A stretch of 64,000 bases of DNA from Prevotella sp. (GCA_017470055.1 JAFUFD010000088.1:165723-229722); one strand, 5' to 3'; positions 17,354-26,358 are shown, counted from the first letter of the stretch. The notes: a model not told the origin generated them from the letters alone. Numbers and translations: made by a program.

Positions 17354-17386
17354 AGCAAATATTTGGCGATTCGCCAAATATTTGCT
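17354..17386. promoter_or_regulatory. 33-bp perfect palindrome over a promoter: operator or terminator
   Basis: Two 16-base arms (17354-17369 and 17371-17386) are exact inverse copies around a single central base. Each arm contains the 10-bp palindrome CAAATATTTG. The palindrome covers the -33 element and spacer of the promoter at 17362-17393 and touches the first T of its -7 box. It starts only 11 bases after carB, so the transcript could also fold here as a terminator, though no T-run follows directly. Confidence 0.75.
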
Positions 17387-17393
17387 ACTTTTG
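17362..17393 (+). promoter_or_regulatory. Promoter of the response-regulator/histidine-kinase gene
   Basis: TTTG at 17362-17365, 20 bases, then TACTTTTG at 17386-17393, about 29 bases before the ATG at 17422. The -33 lies inside the palindrome above. Confidence 0.75.
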
Positions 17394-17421
17394 CAGGTAA
17401 ATAACTAAAGAACAACAAAAA

Positions 17422-18570
17422 ATGGAGTTAACCGGCACCTTTGAGTCTGAAATAAATCGAAGTGACTATAAGATACTTATCGTTGATGATGTGGTTAGTA
17501 ATGTCCTGCTTCTCAAAATTCTGTTGACCAACGAGAAGTTTCAGGTATGCACTGCGTCGAATGGTAATACATGTATAGAACAAGCAAAGAAAGAGCATCC
17601 AGACCTGATTCTGTTGGATGTGATGATGCCTGATATCAGCGGTTTTGATACTGCTGTTATTTTGAAGAAGGATCCAGAGACGCTGGATATACCTATCATC
17701 TTCCTGACCGCATTGAATAATCCCAGCGACTTGGTGCATGGTTTTCAGGTGGGAGCCAATGACTTCCTCACGAAGCCGTTCAACAAGGAGGAGTTGGTGA
17801 TGCGTGTGATGCACCAGATTAATCTGGTAGCCGCCAAACGTATTATCATTCGTCAGAACGAGGAGTTGAAACGCACTATCTCCAACCGTGATAAGATGTA
17901 TTCCGTCATTGCCCATGACCTGCGCTCTCCCATGGCATCTATCCGCATGGTGCTCAACCTTGCCGTGAATGTTGTCTCACCCGAGACCGTTGGCGAGGAA
18001 ATCTTCGGACTTTTGGATAAGGCTAACCGAGAGTCAGAGGAGACCCATGATTTGTTGGATAACCTGTTGAAATGGACAAAGAGCCAGACGGGTCGTCTGA
18101 ATGTCGTTTATCAGGATGTCGAGTTGGACGATGTCGTTCCTGGTGTGGTTGATATCTTCATGATGATTGCGGAGATGAAGAAGATCAAGTTGCAGTATAT
18201 CCCCAGTGATGAGAAACTGACAGTCCATGCGGATAATGATATGATCAAGACTGTGATTCGTAACTTTATCTCCAACGCCATCAAATTCACTCCAGAAGGA
18301 AAAGGTATCGAGGTCTACTATAAGCGAGAGGGTAACTTTGCCCGAATCAGTGTCCAAGACCATGGTGTGGGTATTGCCCCTGAGCGTATCGACTCTATCT
18401 TCCATAAGGGAGAGACAACTTATGGAACAGGTGGTGAGGAAGGTTCTGGACTTGGACTTCAGTTGTGTCAGGATTTTGCCCAGAAGAACGGTGGTGACGC
18501 TAAAGTAGAGTCGGTTCTTGGTGAGGGCTCTATCTTCAGTTTCACTATTCCTTTGAAGAAAGACGAATAA
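17422..18570 (+). CDS. Response regulator fused to histidine kinase
   Basis: 382 residues, no membrane segment. The receiver domain is N-terminal (about 17-130): acidic pair D22-D23 (ILIVDD), phospho-acceptor D66 (LILLDVMMPDISGFD), and the lysine of DFLTKPF. A short coiled coil leads to a HisKA domain with H165 (SVIAHDLRSPMAS) and an ATPase domain with the N box (IRNFISNAIKFTPEG), G1 (VQDHGVGI) and G2 (GSGLGLQLC). Receiver-first kinases of this kind take phosphate from another kinase or sense through protein contacts; no partner or DNA-binding output is encoded next to it. Its promoter is overlapped by a 33-bp palindrome. Confidence 0.93.
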   Translation: MELTGTFESEINRSDYKILIVDDVVSNVLLLKILLTNEKFQVCTASNGNTCIEQAKKEHPDLILLDVMMPDISGFDTAVILKKDPETLDIPIIFLTALNNPSDLVHGFQVGANDFLTKPFNKEELVMRVMHQINLVAAKRIIIRQNEELKRTISNRDKMYSVIAHDLRSPMASIRMVLNLAVNVVSPETVGEEIFGLLDKANRESEETHDLLDNLLKWTKSQTGRLNVVYQDVELDDVVPGVVDIFMMIAEMKKIKLQYIPSDEKLTVHADNDMIKTVIRNFISNAIKFTPEGKGIEVYYKREGNFARISVQDHGVGIAPERIDSIFHKGETTYGTGGEEGSGLGLQLCQDFAQKNGGDAKVESVLGEGSIFSFTIPLKKDE

Positions 18571-18591
18571 TCAAACAAACAATCAATATCA

Positions 18592-19629
18592 ATGAAACAA
18601 ACCATACTTGTTACGGGAGGTACGGGCTTTATTGGCAGCCATACTACCGTAGAATTGCAGAATGCCGGCTATCAGGTCGTCATAGTTGATAACTTGTCAA
18701 ACTCCAATGAAAAGGTCGTTGACGGTATCGAGAAGATAACAGGTGTCCGTCCCGCTTTCGAGAAAGTGGACTGCTGTGACTTGGAGGCAATGGAGAATGT
18801 ATTCAAGAAATACCCCTCAATAGAGGGTATTATCCACTTCGCCGCATCCAAGGCAGTAGGAGAGAGCGTGGAGAAGCCTCTGCTCTATTATCGTAATAAT
18901 ATCGTCAGTCTGGTGAACCTGCTGGAGTTGATGCCGAAATATAATGTAAAAGGTATTATCTTCTCATCCAGTTGTACCGTATATGGTCAGCCAGACCCGG
19001 AGAATCTCCCTGTGACAGAGGATGCGCCTATCAAACCTGCGGAGAGCCCCTATGGTAATACGAAGCAGATTAACGAGGAGATTATCCGTGATGACATCAA
19101 TAGTGGTGCTCCTATCAAGGCTATCCTGCTGCGCTACTTCAATCCTATCGGCTCGCATCCTTCTGCTATTATTGGTGAGATGCCTAATGGCGTACCCATG
19201 AACCTGATTCCTTATGTGACCCAGACGGCGATGGGTATCCGGGAGCAGTTAAAGGTGTTTGGTAACGACTATAACACGCCTGATGGCACTTGTATCCGTG
19301 ACTATATCTATGTGGTCGATCTTGCCAAGGCTCATGTGAAGGCGATGGCTCGTGTCTTAGATACTGATAGTGATAAACTGGAGGTGTTTAACGTGGGTAC
19401 TGGTCATGGTTGTACGACTAAGGAAATCGTTGATGCTTTCCAGAAAGCGACAGGTGTGAAACTCAACTGGACTTTCGCTCCTCGTCGTGCTGGCGACATC
19501 GAGAAGGTATGGGCTAATCCGGAGAAAGCCAACAAGGTGTTGGGGTGGAAGGCTGAGACCTCTTTGGAAGATACTTTGAAGAGTGCCTGGAATTGGCAGA
19601 AGAAACTGCGCGAGGAAGGAATTCAATAG
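18592..19629 (+). CDS. galE: UDP-glucose 4-epimerase
   Basis: 345 residues, full length. It interconverts UDP-glucose and UDP-galactose with bound NAD. It is a short-chain dehydrogenase-type protein: nucleotide-binding TGGTGFIGSHTTVEL at the N-terminus, FAASKAVGESV, the catalytic SSSCTVYG and the Y-x3-K motif in SPYGNTKQINEE, and GTCIRDYIYVVDLAKAH further on. Starts 21 bases after the kinase gene, so it may be co-transcribed with it. A hairpin follows at 19688. Confidence 0.95.
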   Translation: MKQTILVTGGTGFIGSHTTVELQNAGYQVVIVDNLSNSNEKVVDGIEKITGVRPAFEKVDCCDLEAMENVFKKYPSIEGIIHFAASKAVGESVEKPLLYYRNNIVSLVNLLELMPKYNVKGIIFSSSCTVYGQPDPENLPVTEDAPIKPAESPYGNTKQINEEIIRDDINSGAPIKAILLRYFNPIGSHPSAIIGEMPNGVPMNLIPYVTQTAMGIREQLKVFGNDYNTPDGTCIRDYIYVVDLAKAHVKAMARVLDTDSDKLEVFNVGTGHGCTTKEIVDAFQKATGVKLNWTFAPRRAGDIEKVWANPEKANKVLGWKAETSLEDTLKSAWNWQKKLREEGIQ

Positions 19630-19687
19630 TAGAGACATATAACCAGTCATTTATTTGACTGTGTTTATTTTGTGTTTGTGTTGTTAT

Positions 19688-19713
19688 GAGCCCCCGATGC
19701 GAATCGAGGGCTC
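19688..19713. terminator. Hairpin between galE and the helicase gene
   Basis: GAGCC(C)CCGAT and ATCG(A)GGGCTC pair around GCGA, a strong GC-rich stem. No long T-run follows, so it is a moderate terminator candidate. It also shows that the in-frame ATG at 19686 is unlikely to be the helicase start. Confidence 0.5.
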
Positions 19714-19730
19714 ATTCTATCCAAAAACTA

Positions 19731-22028
19731 ATGATGATGAATGAGAATCTCTTAGAACAGTTGAACGAAGGGCAGCGTGAAGCCGTCGTCTATTGTGACG
19801 GTCCCCAACTGGTGATTGCTGGTGCGGGATCGGGCAAGACACGTGTGTTGACCTATAAGATCGCCTATCTCTTGCAACAGGGAATGAATCCTTGGAATAT
19901 CCTTGCCTTGACCTTTACCAACAAGGCGGCACGGGAGATGAAAGAGCGTATCGGCAGACTGGTGGGGGGGGAGCGTGCCCGTTACTTGCAGATGGGTACT
20001 TTCCATTCTGTTTTTGCCCGCATTCTGAGGGCAGAGGCTGAGGTTCTTGGTTTCCAGTCGAACTTCACCATCTATGACCAGAGCGATTCCCGTTCGTTGG
20101 TGAAGAGCATCATCAAAGAGATGCAGTTGGACGATAAGACATACAAGCCTGCCAGTGTCGCTGACAGGATATCGATGGCAAAGAACCACCTGTTGCTGCC
20201 TCATGCCTATGCCCAGAGCGCATGGACTACGGATGATGTCCAGCATAAGCGTCCCGCCATCAAGGATATATATATAAGGTATAGTGACCGTTGTCGTCAG
20301 GCTAACGCCATGGACTTCGATGATTTATTGGTTTATACCTATCTTTTGTTTAAGCGATATGAGGATATCCGACAGAAGTATATCGAGCGCTTCCAGTATG
20401 TGCTGGTGGATGAGTATCAGGACACTAACTATGCCCAGCAGGAGATTGTGGTGCTGTTGACAAAGGAGCATGGTCATGTCTGTGTGGTTGGTGATGATGC
20501 CCAGAGTATCTATAGTTTCCGTGGCGCTAACATCGATAATATCCTGAATTTCCAGAAGGAATATGGTGGTGCCAAACTCTCCAAACTGGAGCAGAACTAT
20601 CGTTCGACGCAATTAATAGTACAAGCGGCAAATAGCCTAATCAGGCATAATGAGCGACAGATTCCCAAAGATGTCTTCAGCCAGAATGAGCATGGGGAGA
20701 AACTAATGCTCAAACCAGCCTATAGTGATAAGGAGGAGGCTATCATTGTTTGTAACGATATCAAGCGTATCAAACGACAGGATATGTGTCATTATAGTGA
20801 CTTTGCCATCCTCTACCGCACTAACTCCCAGAGTCGTTCGTTTGAGGAGCAGATGAGAAAGGATGGTATTCCTTATCGTATCTATGGTGGACTGAGTTTC
20901 TATCAGCGTAAGGAAATCAAGGACGTGATAGCCTACTATCGTGTGGTGACGAATCCCAATGACGAGGAGGCGTTGCGCCGTATCATCAACTATCCAACCC
21001 GAGGTATCGGTGATACTACCGTCAGCAAGATTGTGGAGGTTGCGAACATGCACGGTGTGAGTCTCTGGCAGGTCATTAGTCAGCCGATAGTCTTTGACCT
21101 GAAACTGGCGAAAGGCACTGCTGCAAAATTAGAGGCGTTCCGACAACTGGTAGAGGGATGGACGGGACGTGTCGGACAGGAAGATGCCTATGAACTGGGG
21201 CATGCTATCATCATGGAGAGTGGAATCAGTAAGGATATCTATAGTTCTAACAATCCTGAGGACTTGTCGAGGCAGGAGAACCTGGAGGAGTTCTTAGGAG
21301 GAATGCAGGATTTCGTGGAAGGTAGGAAAGAGGAGGACATGGGTGACCAGATATACCTCTCAGATTTCTTACAGGAAGTGGCGTTGCTTACCGACCTTGA
21401 CAGCGATACGGGGGATGCCGATGACAAGGTGACACTGATGACGATACACAGTGCGAAGGGACTGGAGTTCCCAACAGTCTTTGTCGTCGGACTGGAGGAG
21501 AATATCTTCCCGTCACCGATGTGTACGAATAGTATGCGGGAGTTAGAGGAAGAGCGTCGTCTGCTGTATGTCGCCATCACTCGTGCGGAGAAACATTGTA
21601 TTTTGACCTGTGCGCAGAACCGCTGGCGTTATGGAAGGATGGAGTATGACACCCCTTCACGTTTTATCAAAGACATAGATCCTACTCTTTTGCAGGTAGA
21701 GTCGGAGAGGGGAGGAGGATTCACCCCGTCATCTGTCGTGCGTCGTCCTGCCCCACGAGTGCAGAACCCACGTCCTGTTGCCACTCAGTTTATCGCTGAC
21801 CCTAAACCCCGACTGGTTCCCGTGCGTCAGGAGACTCCCAGACCTCAGTCCGCCATTGGCAATATAGGACTCAAAGAGGGGAATGTGATAGAGCATCAGC
21901 GCTTTGGAGTAGGCACGGTCATCAAAATAGAAGGTGACGGAGAGAACACGAAAGCGACGGTAGCCTTCAAGAACGCAGGAACCAAGCAACTATTGCTGAA
22001 GTTCGCCAAATATACGATTATTCGCTAG
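19731..22028 (+). CDS. UvrD/PcrA-type superfamily 1 DNA helicase
   Basis: 765 residues from the ATG cluster at 19731-19739; the frame continues up to 19686, but that extension overlaps a hairpin and lacks family similarity. Motifs: Q motif LNEGQREAV, Walker A AGAGSGKTR, motif Ia TFTNKAAREMKERI, motif II VDEYQDTN, motif III VVGDDAQSIYSFRGA, motif IV NYRST, motif V TIHSAKGLEFP and motif VI ITRAE. The C-terminus has the PcrA-like tail GNVIEHQRFGVGTV. It unwinds DNA 3' to 5' in repair and strips RecA or RNA polymerase. Confidence 0.93.
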   Translation: MMMNENLLEQLNEGQREAVVYCDGPQLVIAGAGSGKTRVLTYKIAYLLQQGMNPWNILALTFTNKAAREMKERIGRLVGGERARYLQMGTFHSVFARILRAEAEVLGFQSNFTIYDQSDSRSLVKSIIKEMQLDDKTYKPASVADRISMAKNHLLLPHAYAQSAWTTDDVQHKRPAIKDIYIRYSDRCRQANAMDFDDLLVYTYLLFKRYEDIRQKYIERFQYVLVDEYQDTNYAQQEIVVLLTKEHGHVCVVGDDAQSIYSFRGANIDNILNFQKEYGGAKLSKLEQNYRSTQLIVQAANSLIRHNERQIPKDVFSQNEHGEKLMLKPAYSDKEEAIIVCNDIKRIKRQDMCHYSDFAILYRTNSQSRSFEEQMRKDGIPYRIYGGLSFYQRKEIKDVIAYYRVVTNPNDEEALRRIINYPTRGIGDTTVSKIVEVANMHGVSLWQVISQPIVFDLKLAKGTAAKLEAFRQLVEGWTGRVGQEDAYELGHAIIMESGISKDIYSSNNPEDLSRQENLEEFLGGMQDFVEGRKEEDMGDQIYLSDFLQEVALLTDLDSDTGDADDKVTLMTIHSAKGLEFPTVFVVGLEENIFPSPMCTNSMRELEEERRLLYVAITRAEKHCILTCAQNRWRYGRMEYDTPSRFIKDIDPTLLQVESERGGGFTPSSVVRRPAPRVQNPRPVATQFIADPKPRLVPVRQETPRPQSAIGNIGLKEGNVIEHQRFGVGTVIKIEGDGENTKATVAFKNAGTKQLLLKFAKYTIIR

Positions 22029-22032
22029 ACAA

Positions 22033-22164
22033 TTAAAGAGCATCATCCTCCGGACGTTCCGGGAGATGATGCTTTATCTTTGGCAGGTGTTTCTTCTTTC
22101 GGAGGTAGGCAGCCTTTCGTGCCTCATACTCCTCGAAGTGTTTCTCCAGGAAATTATCCGCCAT
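22033..22164 (-). CDS. Conserved-looking 43-residue protein
   Basis: A short gene read by hand on the - strand: ATG at 22164, TAA at 22033-22035. The protein starts MADNFLEKHFEEYEARKAAY, continues with a basic stretch (LRKKKHLPKIKHHLPE) and ends RPEDDAL. It is strongly helical and amphipathic with a basic centre, as in a small nucleic-acid- or protein-binding peptide. It begins 2 bases after the stop of the DUF4270 gene, so it is almost certainly translated from that message. The hairpin at 22039-22073 overlaps its last codons. I recall similar very short proteins in Bacteroidota but can give no function. Confidence 0.6.
   Translation of the reverse strand: MADNFLEKHFEEYEARKAAYLRKKKHLPKIKHHLPERPEDDAL
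22039..22073. terminator. Hairpin between convergent genes, inside the end of the 43-residue gene
   Basis: AGCATCATC at 22039-22047 pairs with GATGATGCT at 22065-22073; an inner CCGG/CCGG pair extends it. TTATCTT follows on the + strand and CTTTAATT on the - strand, so it may end transcripts from both sides. Confidence 0.6.
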
Positions 22165-22166
22165 CC

Positions 22167-23639
22167 CTATTTCCCCTTGTTGTATATCACACTGATAGTG
22201 ATGGGATCGTGCTGGTTATCAGGACCACCTACCAGACGGGAACTGGTGATCGACATCTCGTTATTCACCGCACTGATAGTTGTCGAGGTGGAGTAATAGG
22301 ACGACGATGAGGTCGTTGTCGTCTGGACAGGCACTAACACCACCTTGTTCCAGTTTGGATGCTCTGCTGTGAAATTGGCTCCGCCGTTATTCTTTTTCGT
22401 ATACAGGAAATTGATCAGTGCGGAGATGTTGTTGAATGTATAGGAGTTATATGAGGAACTCAGTGTAGCAAGATACGATGAAATGTTGTCTGGTTTCTTA
22501 CGTTTCTCGAAGAAGGTCTCCATACTGTCTCTCTCCACCATGAGAAGGGTAGTGGGATCTTTCAGCAGTTTCTCTGCCAACTCCGTCTTATCGTTCATCT
22601 TATGGAATATGATCTTGGCAGACGTGATGGTGTCGTTCTCATGATTCTGTTTGATATCATCCACAGGGAGTGTCACCTCCGTATAGATACCCGCAGGTGT
22701 CTTCAGATAGGTCCATTCCGTCTCCTCCGCCATCTTGTCGATGAGATTCTGGTCATTGCTGATATGGGTAGTCTGCAACACCTCTTCCGTACCATAGAAT
22801 AGGGTGTAGTTACTATAGGTGGTCTCGTTCATCAGGAACTTATAGTGTATGGACATGCGGGCAATGCTGATCTCCGCCATAACACCTACACCGTCTGTCG
22901 TCTTGAAATAGAAACCAGGACATACCTTCTGGGTGAAAATGTTGGAGTTCTTGAAATACTCGGGATGCTCATAATAGGTCCGCAGCACATAGGTACCGTA
23001 GTTGTTGTACACCTTTCCGCTTTTGTCGGTATAGGGCTTGTCGAGTTTGATGTTGATGGCGAGACTGCTTTGATTGGCTTTCCTGAGACTGTCGCTCTGC
23101 TGCATGTTGGTCAGGCTATATACCACATGACGCTGTAGCCCGTCATTCCTGACATATCCTTCTGCCTCCGGGTCGAAGTCGGTATAATACATCTTTCCCT
23201 CCTCCACGGGCTTGTCTAACTCGTATGCCGTAAGTTTCATGGCTGCCAGCGAGTCACCAGTAAAGCCGTTGACCAACAGCGTGATGATACATGAGTCGGC
23301 AATCACCTCATCGTCTTCCTTGTTGAGGATATTCTCCTTGGGAGGAAACAGACTGTCGACAGCATTCTCGAGTGTTGCGAACTGTGTCATGAAATCGGAT
23401 GTGATATAGGCACCTGTCTCAGGGTCCTTGATGCGCCCCAAGTAACCATAGGTACTATGTGAGAGGACGGCGTCAACGGTCATAGAGTGTGTGGACACGT
23501 CGAAGGTGTCTGTCACAATCGTAAATAAGTCGACATTACTGGTGAGGGACTTACCTATTGTTGCCGTATCCTCATCACATGAAGAGATTGTAAACATCAT
23601 GAAGGCTACAATCCCTGTCAATAGCAATTTTCTCATCAT
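22167..23639 (-). CDS. DUF4270 lipoprotein
   Basis: 490 residues with a lipoprotein signal (LLLTGIVAFMMFTISSCDED, cysteine near residue 21). The body begins IGKSLTSNVDLFTIVTDTFD and continues with 'YGYLGRIKDPETGAYITSDFMTQF', features of the DUF4270 family of Bacteroidota outer-membrane lipoproteins, whose function is not established. It ends in a Ser/Thr-rich segment and VGGPDNQHDPITISVIYNKG. It follows the glycogen-synthase-like gene on the same strand (38-base gap), a pairing I believe is common in Bacteroidales, and is followed 2 bases later by the 43-residue gene. Confidence 0.85.
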   Translation of the reverse strand: MMRKLLLTGIVAFMMFTISSCDEDTATIGKSLTSNVDLFTIVTDTFDVSTHSMTVDAVLSHSTYGYLGRIKDPETGAYITSDFMTQFATLENAVDSLFPPKENILNKEDDEVIADSCIITLLVNGFTGDSLAAMKLTAYELDKPVEEGKMYYTDFDPEAEGYVRNDGLQRHVVYSLTNMQQSDSLRKANQSSLAINIKLDKPYTDKSGKVYNNYGTYVLRTYYEHPEYFKNSNIFTQKVCPGFYFKTTDGVGVMAEISIARMSIHYKFLMNETTYSNYTLFYGTEEVLQTTHISNDQNLIDKMAEETEWTYLKTPAGIYTEVTLPVDDIKQNHENDTITSAKIIFHKMNDKTELAEKLLKDPTTLLMVERDSMETFFEKRKKPDNISSYLATLSSSYNSYTFNNISALINFLYTKKNNGGANFTAEHPNWNKVVLVPVQTTTTSSSSYYSTSTTISAVNNEMSITSSRLVGGPDNQHDPITISVIYNKGK

Positions 23640-23677
23640 TGAAGTACTTGAATCTTAATGATATTATCCTTTACTTT

Positions 23678-24484
23678 TTACTCTTTACAGATCTCGTCAT
23701 AGAATGCCTCGTATGCGGGACCAAATTCCTCACCCGGGTATGCCAAGGTTGGAATGTTGTTAGACTGGGCATATTTCAGCAAATCCTCATTCACCTCCTT
23801 ATGGGCTGCGATAACACCGTCGCTATAGTCGATAGCGAGTTTGCCAAGTTCCTCGAAGTCAAAGTTGTCCTGATATTTGTCCAGCAGGTCGGCCTTCGCC
23901 TCTCTAAACTCCACGCATCTCTTGAAATTGGTGCCAAAGTCTGAGTTCAGGCTCTTGGTGAAGAGAGAGGTGACTACCTTGGTGTTGGCAAATGACGGCT
24001 CCTCGTGATATGCTGTCTTGATATAGAGAGGCACAACGGCTCCCATCCATCCCTGTACGTGGATGATGTCAGGAACCCAGCGCAACTTTTTGACGGTCTC
24101 CAGCACACCTCGGGCGAAGAAAATGGCACGCTCCCCGTTGTCAGGATAGTCAACACCTTTCTCGTCGGCTGTCATCTGACGCTTAGAGAAATAGTCGTCA
24201 TTGTCGATAAAGTATACTTGGATACGTGTCTGGGCAATAGAGGCGACCTTGATGATCAGCGGATGGTCTGTGTCATCAATAATCAAGTTCATGCCAGAGA
24301 GACGGATAACCTCATGTAACTGACCACGGCGCTCGTTGATGACGCCCCATTTGGGCATAAACGTGCGAATCTCATGCCCGTTTTCTTGGATGACTTGTGG
24401 GAGTGCCTTACCCATGAGTGACAACTCGCTCTCAGGGACATAAGGTACGATCTCTTGGTTGATGAACAGAATCTTCTTTGCCAT
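23678..24484 (-). CDS. Short glycogen/starch synthase-like protein (GT5 N-terminal half only)
   Basis: 268 residues against about 480-550 for a complete bacterial GlgA. It resembles the N-terminal Rossmann half of GT5 synthases (KILFINQEIVPYVPESELSL, GHEIRTFMPKWGVIN, IFFARGVLE, PDIIHVQGWMGAVVPLYIK), but the ADP-glucose-binding K-x-G-G-L loop is replaced by ELSLMGKALPQ and the whole C-terminal GT-B half is missing. Catalysis as a normal glycogen synthase is therefore doubtful; a regulatory or structural role, or a partner subunit, is possible. Short proteins like this are annotated as glycogen synthase in Bacteroidales. Divergent from panC. Confidence 0.75.
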   Translation of the reverse strand: MAKKILFINQEIVPYVPESELSLMGKALPQVIQENGHEIRTFMPKWGVINERRGQLHEVIRLSGMNLIIDDTDHPLIIKVASIAQTRIQVYFIDNDDYFSKRQMTADEKGVDYPDNGERAIFFARGVLETVKKLRWVPDIIHVQGWMGAVVPLYIKTAYHEEPSFANTKVVTSLFTKSLNSDFGTNFKRCVEFREAKADLLDKYQDNFDFEELGKLAIDYSDGVIAAHKEVNEDLLKYAQSNNIPTLAYPGEEFGPAYEAFYDEICKE

Positions 24485-24657
24485 ATCGGTATAATTTATC
24501 CCTGCAAAGGTACGAAAAATAATTCACAAAAGCGCAGTTTTATGCGTATTTAAGGATTTTTAGTCACGAATTTGGCATATTTTTACGATATTTTTTCCTT
24601 ATTTGATAAAAATGTTGTTATTTTGCACCCGATTTTATATACAACTCGAAAAAGAAG
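24485..24657. promoter_or_regulatory. Divergent promoter region of the GlgA-like gene and panC
   Basis: On the - strand a TACCTTTG box (24512-24505) lies about 20 bases before the ATG at 24484. On the + strand the best -7 candidate is TTATTTTG at 24618-24625, one mismatch from consensus, 33 bases before panC. No good -33 is visible for either. The stretch between is very AT-rich and shows no other structure. Confidence 0.5.
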
Positions 24658-25512
24658 ATGAAAGTATTCGATAAGATTGTTGACCTTCAGAACCAACTTT
24701 TCGAAGATCGAAAACAAGGAAAGGAGATCGGGCTCGTTCCTACGATGGGTGCCTTGCATGAGGGGCATGCCTCACTGGTGAAACGTAGCGTGAAGGAGAA
24801 TGGGATAACTGTTGTGTCGGTATTTGTCAACCCTACACAATTCAATGACAAGAATGACCTGAAAAACTATCCTCGTACGCTCGATGCCGACTGTGCGTTA
24901 CTTGAGCAGTGTGGCGCAGATTACGTGCTGGCTCCTTCAGTAGAGGAGATGTATCCCACACCAGACACACGCCAGTTTGAGTATCCCCCAGTGTCTACTG
25001 TCATGGAGGGTGCTCATCGTCCTGGTCATTTCAATGGTGTTTGTCAGGTTGTCAGTCGCCTGTTCTATATCGTCAAGCCTACCCGTGCCTATTTCGGAGA
25101 GAAAGACTGGCAGCAGATCGCCGTGGTGAAGGCAATGGTGCGTCATCTGGGACTGGGTGTGCAGATTGTGGAATGTGACATCGTCCGTGACAAGGACGGA
25201 CTTGCCAAGAGTTCCCGTAACACCTTGTTGTCTCCCGATGAGAGAGCGATAGCCCCTGCCATCTATAAGGCTTTAAAGAATAGTATAGAATACGCTAAGA
25301 ATCATACTGTTACAGAGACCCACGATAAAATCGTAGAGCAGATTAACAGTGTGGAGGGACTGGATGTGGAGTATTTCTCTATTGTCGATGGTAACACCTT
25401 GCAGGACATCAACGACTGGGATGACTCTCCATACGTTGTCGGATGTATCACCGTCTATTGTGGCAAGACTCCCATCCGATTAATTGACCATATTAAATAT
25501 AAAGAGTCATGA
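24658..25512 (+). CDS. panC: Pantothenate synthetase (pantoate--beta-alanine ligase)
   Basis: 284 residues, full length. It joins pantoate and beta-alanine using ATP in vitamin B5 and CoA synthesis. Motifs: the HIGH-type signature in [57 protein letters not shown] and the KMSKS-like [12 protein letters not shown]. Its last four bases (25509-25512) overlap the start of panD, which makes its co-substrate beta-alanine. Confidence 0.97.
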   Translation: MKVFDKIVDLQNQLFEDRKQGKEIGLVPTMGALHEGHASLVKRSVKENGITVVSVFVNPTQFNDKNDLKNYPRTLDADCALLEQCGADYVLAPSVEEMYPTPDTRQFEYPPVSTVMEGAHRPGHFNGVCQVVSRLFYIVKPTRAYFGEKDWQQIAVVKAMVRHLGLGVQIVECDIVRDKDGLAKSSRNTLLSPDERAIAPAIYKALKNSIEYAKNHTVTETHDKIVEQINSVEGLDVEYFSIVDGNTLQDINDWDDSPYVVGCITVYCGKTPIRLIDHIKYKES

Positions 25513-25853
25513 CGATAGAGGTATTGAAGTCAAAACTCCATTGTGTCACCGTTACGGAGGCGAATCTCAATTACATGGGTAGTATCACTATCGATGAGGA
25601 TTTGATGGATGCAGCCAATCTCATCGCAGGTGAGAAGGTACAGGTGCTTGACAATAATAATGGAGAGCGTTTTGAAACCTATATCATAAAAGGCGAACGG
25701 GGTAGTGGCTGCATCTGTCTGAATGGTGCGGCAGCCCGTCGGGTACAGGTTGGCGACGTGGTCATCATCATCTCCTATGCCGCTATGGATTTTGAGGAGG
25801 CAAAGACCTTTAAGCCCACCGTGGTGTTCCCTAAAGCAGGAAATAAACTCTAA
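25509..25853 (+). CDS. panD: Aspartate 1-decarboxylase
   Basis: 114 residues, normal length. It is a pyruvoyl enzyme making beta-alanine from aspartate. The self-cleavage site is G24-S25 in [11 protein letters not shown], where Ser25 becomes the pyruvoyl group. Also visible are [19 protein letters not shown], the core [14 protein letters not shown] and the closing [12 protein letters not shown]. Translationally coupled to panC by an ATGA overlap. A strong bidirectional hairpin follows. Confidence 0.97.
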   Translation: MTIEVLKSKLHCVTVTEANLNYMGSITIDEDLMDAANLIAGEKVQVLDNNNGERFETYIIKGERGSGCICLNGAAARRVQVGDVVIIISYAAMDFEEAKTFKPTVVFPKAGNKL

Positions 25854-25856
25854 ATA

Positions 25857-25887
25857 AGAAAGGCTGCCCACATGGAGCAGCCTTTCT
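25857..25887. terminator. Bidirectional terminator between panD and the biotin carrier gene
   Basis: AGAAAGGCTGC at 25857-25867 pairs perfectly over 11 bp with GCAGCCTTTCT at 25877-25887 around a 9-base loop. T-rich bases follow on both strands. It serves two convergent operons. Confidence 0.85.
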
Positions 25888-25905
25888 TGTTATTGTCTAT
25901 TTTTC

Positions 25906-26346
25906 TTACTCAATCACTACCAGTGCGTCGTCTTCCATGACGGTCTGTCCTTGTTTGACGCATACAGCAGTAATCTTACCGGCTTTCTCTGCCTCAATAT
26001 TGTTAGCCATTTTCATAGCCTCCAGTACGACGACAGTATCACCTGCCTGTACCTCGTCACCTACGTTGACGCAAATCTCCGTGATCACGCCAGGTAACGG
26101 TGCCTTGACAGCATCGCCAGAGGCAGTACTGGTGGTACTTGCATTATTAGAGTCACTGGATGTATTTGAAGAACTTGCCGTAGCCACGGGGCGTACAACC
26201 ACTTTCTTCTCCTCTACGGGCTCGGGCTCCATCTCCACCTGATACTCCTCACCATTCACAGTGACGATAACGGTGTTCTCCACAATATCCGCAATGGCAA
26301 CCTCGTATTTGTTGCCGTTGATAGTATATTTATATTCCTTTTTCAT
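25906..26346 (-). CDS. Biotin carboxyl carrier protein of a methylmalonyl-CoA/acyl-CoA carboxyltransferase complex
   Basis: 146 residues. The N-terminal ~45 residues are a small strand-rich part ([20 protein letters not shown]), then an Ala/Ser/Thr/Asn-rich flexible linker (about 46-77) and a biotinyl domain from about residue 80 ([20 protein letters not shown]). The biotin site is K112 in [11 protein letters not shown]. It should carry carboxyl groups to or from the carboxyltransferase encoded upstream (mmdA). It is the last gene of the mce-mmdA operon. Confidence 0.92.
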   Translation of the reverse strand: MKKEYKYTINGNKYEVAIADIVENTVIVTVNGEEYQVEMEPEPVEEKKVVVRPVATASSSNTSSDSNNASTTSTASGDAVKAPLPGVITEICVNVGDEVQAGDTVVVLEAMKMANNIEAEKAGKITAVCVKQGQTVMEDDALVVIE

Positions 26347-26358
26347 GATAATCTCTTT

